From NCBI RefSeq assembly GCF_003208055.1, contig NZ_QJUE01000004.1:1-64000 (forward strand): a stretch of DNA of 64,000 nt, written 5' to 3'. Below, in pieces: positions 5,230 to 12,473 of the stretch (positions within the stretch are counted from its first letter, which is position 1; every line of letters starts with the position of its first letter). The notes beneath the pieces were generated by a model. It searched no databases, was not told the DNA's origin, and was given only the letters and a program-made list of their open reading frames with translations. Both the position numbers and the translations under genes were made by a program. Source of the DNA: Prochlorococcus marinus XMU1408. GTDB taxonomy: Bacteria; Cyanobacteriota; Cyanobacteriia; PCC-6307; Cyanobiaceae.

Positions 5230-5526
5230 TTAATGAGTTACTCCGCCATCAATGATGGTGATATTGGTATCTGTTGAATTTGCCCAACGTAATTTGCTTA
5301 GTTCTTGATATTCCGAACTATTGAAAGCATCAATCGCAGCTTGCTTTGAGGGAAACTCAATGATGACTCCTAATTTTCCACCCTTTCCCTCAACAGTTTC
5401 AGCTTCCATATCTTTTGCATAAACTGAACCACCTACTGATTCAACCCAAGGTTGAAAGGCCTCAACATATTCAGCAAAAGCTGGATTCGTAACTGTTGTA
5501 GTAACAAGCCAAAGACCCTTAGCCAT
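5230..5526 (-). CDS. DUF1330-type protein
   Basis: The start at 5526 (MAKGLWLVTTTVTNPAFAEY) is preferred; the frame is open to 5565 but the extra 13 residues look like non-coding sequence. The 98-aa product matches the DUF1330 dimeric alpha/beta-barrel pattern, with FQPWVESVGGSVYAKD...KLGVIIEFPSKQAAIDAFNS..EYQELSKLR. It lacks the membrane anchor of its convergent neighbour. It is cytoplasmic, of unknown reaction. Similar proteins are often annotated only as stress-associated. Confidence 0.75.
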   Translation of the reverse strand: MAKGLWLVTTTVTNPAFAEYVEAFQPWVESVGGSVYAKDMEAETVEGKGGKLGVIIEFPSKQAAIDAFNSSEYQELSKLRWANSTDTNITIIDGGVTH

Positions 5527-5662
5527 CAAAAAAAAATCAATTCCAAAGAGTTTCACATACACCATCTACTTTGTATATAAATATTAGAGAACCCTTTAAC
5601 TTCCCTTATCTCATCTTGCTTTTGGGTTCACTTTTGGGTTCAACGAAAAATTAGCATTAAAA

Positions 5663-5688
5663 AAGACAGGCCGGGAAACCTGTCTCTG
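5663..5688 (-). terminator. Terminator downstream of tRNA-Pro
   Basis: AGACAGG/CCTGTCT with an 8-base loop is followed on the minus strand by a run of T. It lies just beyond the 3' end of the tRNA. Confidence 0.7.
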
Positions 5689-5693
5689 ACTGA

Positions 5694-5767
5694 TCGGGGC
5701 GACAGGATTCGAACCTGCGACCTAGTGCTCCCAAAGCACCCGCGCTACCAAGCTGCGCCACGCCCCG
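5694..5767 (-). tRNA. tRNA-Pro (anticodon TGG)
   Basis: The minus strand gives a full cloverleaf. The 7-bp acceptor stem is CGGGGCG/CGCCCCG with discriminator A, the D arm contains AGC...TTGGTAGC, the anticodon loop is TTTGGGA with anticodon TGG, and the T arm contains GGTTCGAATCC. CCA is not encoded. This tRNA sits in the middle of the accessory region. tRNA genes often border islands in this genus, but I found no duplicated 3' fragment nearby. Confidence 0.95.
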
Positions 5768-6387
5768 TTACTGCTTTTTTAGGCCCTCACTAACTTTGTG
5801 CTTTCTTGTGACTGGTGATGCATGGGCATGAATTTTATGCTTAGGCCGCTACTAGGCCGCAAAACCATTACCTAAGAAAATAGACTACAAAGACGGGAAG
5901 AAACCCTAAAAGAAGATGTTAAAAGTTTAGCCCGTGGGTGGAGCATTCAGGAAGAAAAGGCGAAATACTCGAAATTTTTAAAGGATAGAACCATGAAAAC
6001 TTAAAGGATACGATTCTTCTAGTCTTATTTAAAAAGAACGAAAATATATCAATTACAGGTTGGGACTTTGGGTTTTCTCCAATTATAAGGAAATAAGATT
6101 TCGGATTGCTAGCCCCTTTTAAATACTGCTGACCATTAATTGATTCTAGCCACAAACCAATTAAACTACCATTTCGATAAGCATGAAAGTAAGGATATAT
6201 CAGCAACAAATAAAACCCACTGAAACTCAATTTTGTGAAAAATGAGTATCTCTTGTTCCTTGCCCTGCTCAATACGGTGGATTTTATCCGTCATCAAAGT
6301 TCTTAAATAAAGATCAAACACAAAGTGATAATAAAAAAACCTGCAGTATTAAGCAGGTCTTTTTATTTGATATCTATCTTTTTTGAA
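5768..6387. other. Gene-poor stretch
   Basis: No well supported gene is seen. A minus-strand frame of 117 codons (5919-6272) is open, starts at TTG and encodes a Phe/Ile/Ser-rich sequence with a possible N-terminal membrane segment; I doubt it is real. A tandem TAGGCCGC pair lies at about 5843-5861. Confidence 0.5.
6340..6366 (-). terminator. Terminator of the 35-aa hli gene
   Basis: AAAAAACCTGC pairs with GCAGGTCTTTTT around AGTATTAA, with T-runs on both strands. It lies 22 bases past the hli stop on the minus strand. Confidence 0.7.
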
Positions 6388-6495
6388 TCAAAAGATACCA
6401 GGAATAATCTGACCAGTTGTGGCATATGCACCAAAAGCCGCAACAAATCCAAGCATTGCAGCCCATCCATTAAACTTTTCTGCTTCAGGAGTCAT
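6388..6495 (-). CDS. hli: Short high-light-inducible protein (35 aa)
   Basis: MTPEAEKFNGWAAMLGFVAA then FGAYATTGQIIPGIF. The E..N.W.AM.GF pattern and the TTGQIIPGIF end are the hallmark of Prochlorococcus Hli proteins, which bind chlorophyll and carotenoid in the thylakoid. This is the minimal form: almost no N-terminal extension, compared with the 71-aa hli at 17-232. The shared C-terminus suggests duplication of one type. The conserved Arg of the E..N.R pattern is Trp here, as can be seen in the short class. Confidence 0.95.
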   Translation of the reverse strand: MTPEAEKFNGWAAMLGFVAAFGAYATTGQIIPGIF

Positions 6496-6660
6496 AGCCG
6501 ATTAAGAATAAAACATGAAGCAATATTAATAAGAGTATTAAGACTTGTAAAGCTCATTTTGGCTTTTGCGTGGCTTTGCTTATTGAACAAAGAGCCTTTC
6601 TTCTGTTTTTTGCAAACTCATGAGATTCATTCTTATTAGTTAGGATAATTTTTGATCTTA

Positions 6661-6831
6661 GTGAACCCTTTGGCTCCTCATTTAGAACACCCTTTTTTGA
6701 TTCTTATTTGGCATTTACTCGTTGGCTATCTTCTTACCGTTAGTTGCGATTGGAACTGGATTCCTCTAACCAAGGAGGAGAAAAGCAGAGGGCCCTCTCT
6801 TGATAAAATTAGAGGTAAATTATTTGGCTAG
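6661..6831 (+). CDS. 56-aa membrane microprotein
   Basis: Read from GTG, the product is MNPLAPHLEHPFLILIWHLL... with one hydrophobic helix (about residues 11-27) and a basic tail ending KIRGKLFG. An in-frame TTG at 6652 is 6 bases after an AGGA, so translation may begin there (3 extra residues). The N-terminal half reads like a conserved protein rather than noise, but I cannot name a family. Confidence 0.55.
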   Translation: MNPLAPHLEHPFLILIWHLLVGYLLTVSCDWNWIPLTKEEKSRGPSLDKIRGKLFG

Positions 6832-7375
6832 CAATTCAAACAAGTAAAAATTATAAAAGCACGATTAGACACAGTTCATAGAGCTAAAAAAAATTTATTA
6901 GTTTTTTATTTCACATTGAAGTAAAAGATAAATGGCTAAACGAATTAACTTTGTCTTAAGTTATGTCCCTTGAAGTAGCTTATATTTAGTAGAATATATT
7001 CTTACAGTGCTGTTAACTTTAATTCTTGCAATTTGAGTTTAATTTGAAAAGTTCCAGATTGATCTCGTAAGGATAGGAAGTTAATCAAAATAATTAATGA
7101 CAAGATTTTTAGTGACATGCATATATAAGAATTTTTTATCTTAGTTTTTTGTCAAAATTAATTTGATAATTTTGACAATTCGTTTAATCCATATAATTTT
7201 ACTCTTAAATATTTAAAATATAAATTTTTCCTCATAAATATATAAATAAAATTTATCTTATATTTTAGCAGGCTTAACAATTAATATTTTTTCTTGTCAT
7301 GATGACGAATTTTATTCTACCTATAGGCTAGAAGTTTAATGAGGATAAATAGCTAGTGACTTAAAGATTGGGAAA
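6832..7375. other. AT-rich gene-poor stretch
   Basis: About 540 bases of very AT-rich DNA with stops in all frames. I see no ORF with coding character, no tRNA and no repeat. Confidence 0.6.
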
Positions 7376-7435
7376 GTGTTATTGATAGAAGATGAAGAAC
7401 ATATTCGAAAGGAAACTTTCGAGTTCTTTAAGTGA
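7376..7435 (+). pseudogene. Fragment of a response-regulator receiver domain
   Basis: The frame reads VLLIEDEEHIRKETFEFFK and then stops. This is the first strand and helix of a CheY-like receiver, with the ED/E acidic pocket residues. Nothing downstream continues it. A strong hairpin (GAAGGCAGTTT/AAACTGCCTTC, 7444-7480) follows, as if the fragment were read into a terminator. It is either a gene remnant or a very short peptide. Confidence 0.45.
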
Positions 7436-7443
7436 GCGAATTG

Positions 7444-7480
7444 AAGGCAGTTTTTTTATTTGATTTTAAACTGCCTTCTT
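7444..7480 (+). terminator. Hairpin terminator
   Basis: GAAGGCAGTTT pairs with AAACTGCCTTC over about 14 bases of T-rich loop. A short pyrimidine run follows. Confidence 0.55.
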
Positions 7481-7620
7481 TCCAAATAATATTTTGAGTT
7501 ATTTGAATATTTTATGAGATCATAGAATTATATTTAAAAAATAGATCAGACTCTTCTAGTTTTTGTTCACGAAAAGAATAAAAACCTTTCATAATAAATT
7601 TGTCAATAACAGCTCGGTAA

Positions 7621-8019
7621 GTGAGACTAATACCAAATTTTGCTGAGCTTTTGCATGAAATCAAGCTACCATCGCCTGAAAAATGTTTTCTTATAGAACA
7701 CGGTGATGAAAAGTACATAGAAAAATGGATAAAAAATGGTGAAATCTCATGTGAACTAGAAATTCTTTTCGAATGGCTTAACAAAGAATACAAACTAAAG
7801 AAAAAACATTTGAATCATGAAGAAAGAAAAATTGCTGAAGAAGTAAAAAAGCGTTTCCCTATGGAGCAATGGCGTGTAATTAGAGTGATTAGCGATCACC
7901 AAAGGAAGTACCGTTACTACAAAAAGGCAATAGAAGACGTAAAAAATCGAACTTCACCTCGAATGAATGAGCAAGCCATTATGACTATCTTCAGCCCAGG
8001 TTGGGGTATAAATACTTAG
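7621..8019 (+). CDS. Hypothetical soluble protein (132 aa)
   Basis: Starting at GTG, the product has many Lys and Glu residues and no membrane segment. Two blocks look coding: LIEHGDEKYIEKWIKNGEIS and a basic helical part HLNHEERKIAEEVKKRFPMEQWRVIRV. No family was recognised. It stands alone between AT-rich stretches, with the promoter of the next small gene directly behind it. The minus-strand frame that overlaps it (7512-7793) has less natural composition and is rejected. Confidence 0.55.
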   Translation: MRLIPNFAELLHEIKLPSPEKCFLIEHGDEKYIEKWIKNGEISCELEILFEWLNKEYKLKKKHLNHEERKIAEEVKKRFPMEQWRVIRVISDHQRKYRYYKKAIEDVKNRTSPRMNEQAIMTIFSPGWGINT

Positions 8020-8024
8020 TATGG

Positions 8025-8030
8025 TATAAT
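8025..8030 (+). promoter_or_regulatory. -10 box upstream of the 30-aa gene
   Basis: A perfect TATAAT, preceded by TATGG, is placed 29 bases before the ATG at 8060. No convincing -35 box is seen, which is normal for this genus. Confidence 0.5.
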
Positions 8031-8059
8031 TACCTATAAGCTCTGAAGCCCCCTCCCTC

Positions 8060-8152
8060 ATGATTGAAAAGTACCCTTTAATTCCTTTTATCATTTTTGC
8101 AGGAGCTTTGATAAGCACAGCAACGATAGGTTTACCTGTATTTGCTGGGTAA
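8060..8152 (+). CDS. 30-aa membrane microprotein
   Basis: MIEKYPLIPFIIFAGALIST then ATIGLPVFAG. It is nearly all one hydrophobic helix with a short charged N-terminus. Its own TATAAT promoter supports expression. The size suits a thylakoid complex subunit, but no family is recognised. Confidence 0.5.
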   Translation: MIEKYPLIPFIIFAGALISTATIGLPVFAG

Positions 8153-8292
8153 TTTAGTTTAAAAAATTTAATAGTCGTAATTGAAAAAGCTTCTATTTAT
8201 ATATACATAATTTGAATATTAATAAATTAAATTATTTTTTAATTTATTAACAGTATAACAAAAATAAGTTGTTAAGTCCCCAAATATATATC

Positions 8293-8403
8293 CTATTTTA
8301 CTAATATTGATGACCAATAATTAAATAAAAAATAAGAAGAATATATAAATATTCCAAGATACACCCAGTTTAACCAAGCAGGTCTCTTATTACTATTTTT
8401 CAT
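8293..8403 (-). CDS. 36-aa membrane microprotein
   Basis: MKNSNKRPAWLNWVYLGIFI then YSSYFLFNYWSSILVK. A basic, Trp-containing N-terminus is followed by an aromatic hydrophobic helix. It is complete from ATG to TAG in otherwise stop-rich AT-rich DNA. No family recognised. Confidence 0.45.
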   Translation of the reverse strand: MKNSNKRPAWLNWVYLGIFIYSSYFLFNYWSSILVK

Positions 8404-8527
8404 TAAGTTGATCAATCCATATTTAGCATAATATACTTAATAGTCTAATATCTGTCCTTTAGCATCAAAGGCTTAATGTAAATTCTAAAGTTAAAACCTA
8501 AAAATAATTACATTGGGAAAAGTATTT

Positions 8528-9022
8528 ATGAAAAAACGTTATAAGTTTTTAAAGAAACATATAAATGAGTTTATTGAAACCTACAAAAAAGTACAAGGAG
8601 ATAAATGGTCATTAGGTTTTCCGGTCTTTCTCTTTGACAGAGATTGGTTCAGACTTAAAAAAGTAAGCGTATATGATCTAGCAATAGAACTAAAACCGGA
8701 CAACTCACAAGAAGCTCCTGAGATAATTCAATATCAACAATTACTTAAAGAAGGACTTGATCCTTTACTCGCTATTCAAGAGTGTTGGAATGAATTTGGA
8801 ATTGAAGATTTTTATAGATCTCTTAGAAACTCGTCAGAATGGGAATCAAAAGGTAACAATGGATGGACATTTAAAAAATACGCTGAACTAGTGGTTGGAT
8901 ATAGGAAAACAATTGAAAACAAACAGGTTCGTGTACCAATAATTATTTTAGGAAGAACTCCGAAAGAGGATCATCAACTAGATTGGATTAGTGAAGAATA
9001 CATTTCGGAATTAAAAACATAG
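8528..9022 (+). CDS. Hypothetical soluble protein (164 aa)
   Basis: The ATG at 8528 (MKKRYKFLKKHINEFIETYK) is preferred over an upstream TTG at 8513. The product is mixed alpha/beta in character, with many aromatic residues, and carries no signal or membrane segment. Segments such as WSLGFPVFLFDRDWFRLKKV and VRVPIIILGRTPKEDHQLDW look like a folded domain, but I cannot assign it. It is isolated from its neighbours by more than 100 bases of AT-rich DNA on its upstream side. Confidence 0.6.
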   Translation: MKKRYKFLKKHINEFIETYKKVQGDKWSLGFPVFLFDRDWFRLKKVSVYDLAIELKPDNSQEAPEIIQYQQLLKEGLDPLLAIQECWNEFGIEDFYRSLRNSSEWESKGNNGWTFKKYAELVVGYRKTIENKQVRVPIIILGRTPKEDHQLDWISEEYISELKT

Positions 9023-9057
9023 CGTTAATGCCTTAAAAAAATCTATTTTTTATTTTC

Positions 9058-9255
9058 TTAAGCAATAGTCAAATCATCTGATCTTGTTCCCCATTCAGTA
9101 TCTTCCAAGAGATCAGAGTACCCAGATGCATTGACCAAATTATATTTCTGAAATTTCCAATCTGAATCTTCAAGGTAATCTGAATATTCAAATGTTTTCG
9201 CAAGGAGAGAAAATTCTTTGCTGAAAGGGCACATAAATTTTATGTATTTTTTCAA
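9058..9255 (-). CDS. 65-aa protein with an internal 10-residue repeat
   Basis: The frame starts at TTG, 9 bases after GGAG. Residues 24-33 (YSDYLEDSDW) are repeated at 46-55 (YSDLLEDTEW), giving two acidic copies 22 residues apart. The remainder has basic and hydrophobic residues at the N-terminus. No family recognised. The internal repeat and the ribosome-binding site argue for a real gene, though the lack of an ATG start weakens the case. Confidence 0.4.
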   Translation of the reverse strand: MKKYIKFMCPFSKEFSLLAKTFEYSDYLEDSDWKFQKYNLVNASGYSDLLEDTEWGTRSDDLTIA

Positions 9256-9396
9256 TCATTCACACTCCTATAGGTAAAAGCAAGTAAAAATTATAATTCC
9301 TAAATATTTAAGTAAAAGAACTATAAATTCATAAATGACCTCAATTTAATCATTGATATAAGATAAGAAAGTGCTAAGGCCTTTAAAGAAATAAGA

Positions 9397-9693
9397 ATGG
9401 GTTACATCAGAAGAGTGCAAAATGGAGAGTTTGACTTCGATAAACTTCCTGAGGGAGTTTATTCCTTTTCTGGACAAGAAGGATTTGTAAAAGTTGTGGT
9501 AGACCAAAAAGGTAATCAATTTTGGAATCTTGAAAATTGGTTTGCCTCATTAGATCCAGACGAAAATGAAGAGCAGCGTAATAAAATAATTCAAGACATC
9601 AAAACTCGACTAAATGCAGATACAGGTACAATCAATCCGCCTAAAAAGAAACAAAAAAAACTTTTTTTGAATCCATTTAAAAAGGAAGTGTAA
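9397..9693 (+). CDS. Hypothetical protein with basic C-terminus (98 aa)
   Basis: MGYIRRVQNGEFDFDKLPEG... has a compact N-terminal part (GVYSFSGQEGFVKVVVDQKG, FWNLENWFASLDPDENEEQR) predicted as beta then alpha. It ends in a strongly basic tail (PPKKKQKKLFLNPFKKEV) that could bind nucleic acid or membrane. There is no signal peptide and no family recognised. Confidence 0.6.
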   Translation: MGYIRRVQNGEFDFDKLPEGVYSFSGQEGFVKVVVDQKGNQFWNLENWFASLDPDENEEQRNKIIQDIKTRLNADTGTINPPKKKQKKLFLNPFKKEV

Positions 9694-9704
9694 TATAAAA
9701 ATTA

Positions 9705-10043
9705 TTAAAAAAATAGAATGATTTGATTTGAAGCTACTCCAATTAGGAAATATCTTAATAATGTACACCAAGCATATAAATTAACACATTCATAATCTGA
9801 CTTTGAGAGTTCAGCACCCTTAAGTTTTAATAAAAGACTAAATCTATAATTTGAATTATTCTTTACAATGAAGGCTATGCAAATTAGCAATAATAACAAT
9901 AAATTTGTCTTAACTAACAAAAAGAAAGCAATAATAAAAGAAAGATTTGCGATGAAGTCAATCCTGGGTATAAGAATAGCTGGTATAACAAGCAGATTAG
10001 ACAATGTATATATAACTCTTCTAAGGTTTGACCAAGAGAACAT
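9705..10043 (-). CDS. Hypothetical polytopic membrane protein
   Basis: Read from the ATG at 10043 (MFSWSNLRRVIYTLSNLLVI), the 112-aa product has about three hydrophobic helices: residues 13-24, 31-58 and the C-terminal YFLIGVASNQIILFF. The frame is open to 10100 but the extra residues (IYIYININK) look non-coding. Composition is extremely Leu/Ile rich, as expected of AT-rich membrane genes. No family recognised. A plus-strand frame at 9868-10062 overlaps it and is rejected. Confidence 0.4.
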   Translation of the reverse strand: MFSWSNLRRVIYTLSNLLVIPAILIPRIDFIANLSFIIAFFLLVKTNLLLLLLICIAFIVKNNSNYRFSLLLKLKGAELSKSDYECVNLYAWCTLLRYFLIGVASNQIILFF

Positions 10044-10297
10044 TTTATTGATATTAATATAAATATATATATCTTTAGCAAACAATCTAAAAGATGGCAA
10101 TTTTAAATCAAGCTTTATAAAAGCAAGGTAAAAACTAAGCTACGCTTGAATTTAATGGACATTGTTTAGAACCAAAAAGGCTATTGAAGATATTAAAAGC
10201 AAATCAAAAAAAATTGTTAGCTATTTATTTATTTTTTTTGTCATATATCTACTAAAATAGTTTAAGAAGTTATGATTACAAAATTAGAGCTTTTAGA

Positions 10298-10549
10298 ATG
10301 AAAATAATTCTTCTCTTTTCACTCATTTTTATAACGATTTTATTCATTGGAAGAAAATTCGTATATTCCGCAAAACGAAATCTTTTTAAGGATCAAGCAG
10401 CATGGTCTGGAAAAGATATAAAAATAAAATATAATGCTTCAACAGAGATATCAGAATCAAAAGGAAATGAAAATTTCCTAAAAATCATTGCTGATGAATC
10501 TAAAATCTATTTAGATGACCAGGCTAATAAAGATGATGAAACCCTTTAA
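10298..10549 (+). CDS. Hypothetical membrane-anchored protein (83 aa)
   Basis: MKIILLFSLIFITILFIGRK is an N-terminal signal anchor. The remaining 60 residues are hydrophilic with an acidic end (DDQANKDDETL). It probably exposes a small soluble domain on the periplasmic or lumen side. No family recognised. It is followed on the same strand by two more small membrane proteins. Confidence 0.5.
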   Translation: MKIILLFSLIFITILFIGRKFVYSAKRNLFKDQAAWSGKDIKIKYNASTEISESKGNENFLKIIADESKIYLDDQANKDDETL

Positions 10550-10637
10550 ATCAAAATATAAAGAAACAGATAGTCATCAAATTAGAAGTATTTATTGACA
10601 TCTATGATAAAAAAAATAGTTTTATTTTTAAATTAAA

Positions 10638-10865
10638 ATGTACAATCAAATTTTACAATTTAATAATATCTATTCCTTTTTAGTAAATAATACATTAATT
10701 GATATGACTATAAATAATCCAATCTTTGTTTTTGCTATCATAACAGTAATTTGGTTTATTCCTGGAATTATAGTTAGAAGAGTAAACGAGCAAAAACAGA
10801 TAAAGAGAAAACAAAAGCTACAGGATGATGCTATTAAAAAACTATATCCCAAGCCAAAAGATTAA
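10638..10865 (+). CDS. Hypothetical single-pass membrane protein (up to 75 aa)
   Basis: An internal ATG at 10704 (MTINNPIFVFAIITVIWFIP) could equally be the start, giving 53 aa. Either way there is one membrane helix, followed by a basic coiled tail (VRRVNEQKQIKRKQKLQDDA..KKLYPKPKD) that would face the cytoplasm. No family recognised. Confidence 0.5.
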   Translation: MYNQILQFNNIYSFLVNNTLIDMTINNPIFVFAIITVIWFIPGIIVRRVNEQKQIKRKQKLQDDAIKKLYPKPKD

Positions 10866-11044
10866 CTAAATTCATTTATTTTTAAATCTGTAAATTATAC
10901 AATAAAAATATATTTATATCTTATATTTAATTGTCTTTTTACAAGAGGATTCTTTATCAAAAATAGCATTACTATTATTTTTTGAAATCTCAAAAAATCC
11001 TCAGATAACTATCTTATAGTATTAGGACTATTATTGAAGATATA

Positions 11045-11353
11045 GTGAGATACTGTAAAAGACAAAACAAGCAGTCAATGATGATAAGAAAGCTAGGACA
11101 ATATGGTGGGTACTTGCTAAGTGGAATATTAATAGCATGGCTTATAAACCCAATAGCTGCATTAGCGTTTATTGAGTTTTTCTTAAAGATGACTGTATTA
11201 ATATCTATTCCTGTAGCTGGAGCTTATTTTTTAAATAAAATTATTCTATTAAAACATCAAAAAGCATGGAATATAATCTTACCTAGCTGGATAATAGGAA
11301 GTATATATTTTAGTTTTAGGCTAGTTAAATTAATAGAAAGCCTCATCAATTAA
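11045..11353 (+). CDS. Hypothetical membrane protein (102 aa)
   Basis: A GTG start gives 102 aa; the ATG at 11078 or 11081 (MMIRKLGQYGGYLLSGILIA) may be the true start. Three to four hydrophobic segments are visible: GGYLLSGILIAWLINPIAAL, FFLKMTVLISIPVAGAYFL and WIIGSIYFSFRLVKLI. Basic residues lie between them. No family recognised. Confidence 0.5.
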   Translation: MRYCKRQNKQSMMIRKLGQYGGYLLSGILIAWLINPIAALAFIEFFLKMTVLISIPVAGAYFLNKIILLKHQKAWNIILPSWIIGSIYFSFRLVKLIESLIN

Positions 11354-11538
11354 GTTTTAACTGAATAAGGTGATTAAAATGGGGATCCTTCCATAACTCG
11401 ATTCATATGTCTTTGTGATGAGACGTTATAGTAAGCCTTGGACTAACCCATAGCATTTCTAGAAGTTAAAATATCTAGCCATGCCGAAAGAATTTGTGCT
11501 TTATGGATAATGATTAGTACAGTAAAGACTTGAACAAC

Positions 11539-11784
11539 ATGGTATTTCCTTTTCTTACTGCAATATTTTTCCCTGATTATGGTTACCAGGGTATCCCATG
11601 GGATTTGTATCTACTTCATTTCTTCTTCTTTGCAATAGTAATCCCTTTTCATGTGATCATTTTTGCAGCTCGTAATGCTCAGACTGTAAAGCCTAATGGC
11701 GTAAAGGACTGGCTCAAAGGAGAGACTAAAGCAACTAAAGACGAACTAGATACTATGTTCCCTAACAATTTTCCAACCGCTTAA
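11539..11784 (+). CDS. Small membrane protein with FFPDYG..G.PWDL motif (paralogue of 913-1119)
   Basis: The ATG at 11539 (MVFPFLTAIFFPDYGYQGIP) matches the start of conservation with the 913-1119 product; a TTG 9 bases earlier is possible. After the motif FFPDYGYQGIPWDL comes one membrane helix (YLLHFFFFAIVIPFHVIIFA), then AARN and a longer polar tail containing VKDWLKGETKATKDELD. The invariant Pro, Asp, Tyr, Gly and Trp residues before the helix look functional. Family not recognised. Confidence 0.65.
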   Translation: MVFPFLTAIFFPDYGYQGIPWDLYLLHFFFFAIVIPFHVIIFAARNAQTVKPNGVKDWLKGETKATKDELDTMFPNNFPTA

Positions 11785-11889
11785 CTTCTCTTTATATCCT
11801 TTAAAAAATGTCTGAATTTATCAAGGTGCTACAACTTCACTAAATTTGGGCAATTTTAGGTTTATATATATACCTGCATCTAAAAAAAA

Positions 11890-12033
11890 ATGCTTCATTT
11901 GCCATTCTTAACTTTTGCTTTGGGAGGAGGAAGCCTCTCAGCGACTATTGTCGGTGTTGTATCTCTTGTTCTATTTGGACTAGTTGGTGTAATTGCTGGA
12001 CCAAATCTATCTAAGTTTGATTCTGAAGCTTAG
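11890..12033 (+). CDS. 47-aa glycine-rich membrane microprotein
   Basis: MLHLPFLTFALGGGSLSATI then VGVVSLVLFGLVGVIAGPNL and SKFDSEA. It has one or two short hydrophobic segments. The start is clear and the composition is far from the surrounding AT-rich noise. It is followed by terminator-like hairpins. No family recognised. Confidence 0.55.
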   Translation: MLHLPFLTFALGGGSLSATIVGVVSLVLFGLVGVIAGPNLSKFDSEA

Positions 12034-12068
12034 TTTTTAGCCAGTAGCAAATCCTATTGGCAAATTCT

Positions 12069-12113
12069 TAAAACAGATTGGATTTTAAATTTAGAAATCT
12101 ATCTGTTTTAAAA
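12069..12113 (+). terminator. Terminator downstream of the 47-aa gene
   Basis: AAAACAGAT and ATCTGTTTT pair around a loop of about 25 bases. The run after the stem is A on this strand, so it may also act on the minus strand. Confidence 0.4.
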
Positions 12114-12130
12114 AAATTTCATAAGAAACT

Positions 12131-12172
12131 CAATTCCATTAAGTGATTTTCCGCTTGATGGAATTTTTTTTA
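12131..12172 (+). terminator. Intrinsic terminator
   Basis: AATTCCATTAAGTG pairs with CGCTTGATGGAATT (with G-T pairs) and is followed by a run of eight T. Confidence 0.65.
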
Positions 12173-12272
12173 AACTCTGCTAGTTTTTTATCAACTAAAA
12201 ATCCATAATACATAATCAAAATCATTACCCTATCTTTATCTCAAAATTTAAGTTAAAAGACATTTACGATAT

Positions 12273-12325
12273 CGCAATATTCATAGCATATATAAGTTTT
12301 ACTTATATATGCTATGAATATTGCG
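12273..12325. repeat. Perfect 25-bp inverted repeat with 3-base loop
   Basis: Bases 12273-12297 are the exact reverse complement of 12301-12325, separated by TTT. There is no T-run next to it, so it is not a standard terminator. It lies near the border between the accessory region and the SulP gene. Confidence 0.9.
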
Positions 12326-12364
12326 TATGTAGCTTGATTAGTTGCAGGTCGTGCTTATACATTA

Positions 12365-12460
12365 ATGAGAATCAAATGTACAAAGTTAAATCAAATGGAA
12401 ATGAATCCTTATAAGCCTTTCATACAAGCTATTAAAAAAATCTATAGGAATTTCAAGTAA
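12365..12460 (+). CDS. 31-aa basic peptide ORF
   Basis: MRIKCTKLNQMEMNPYKPFI then QAIKKIYRNFK. It is small, basic and without a membrane segment. It has an ATG but no clear ribosome-binding site. It ends 14 bases before the convergent SulP gene. Reality is doubtful. Confidence 0.25.
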   Translation: MRIKCTKLNQMEMNPYKPFIQAIKKIYRNFK

Positions 12461-12473
12461 AACCTAATAATCT

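Noticed and set aside
5694-5767. tRNA-Pro as an integration site with a duplicated 3' end
   Set aside because: No copy of the tRNA 3' end and no integrase were found within the window.
5919-6272. 117-codon minus-strand frame
   Set aside because: TTG start without a ribosome-binding site and a Phe/Ser/Ile-rich product; mentioned as doubtful in the gap entry and not annotated as a gene.
7512-7793. 93-codon minus-strand frame
   Set aside because: Antisense to the better supported 132-aa plus-strand protein, with unlikely composition.
1-12470. CRISPR array or IS element explaining the short repeats
   Set aside because: The repeats are few, not evenly spaced, and no transposase or cas gene is present.
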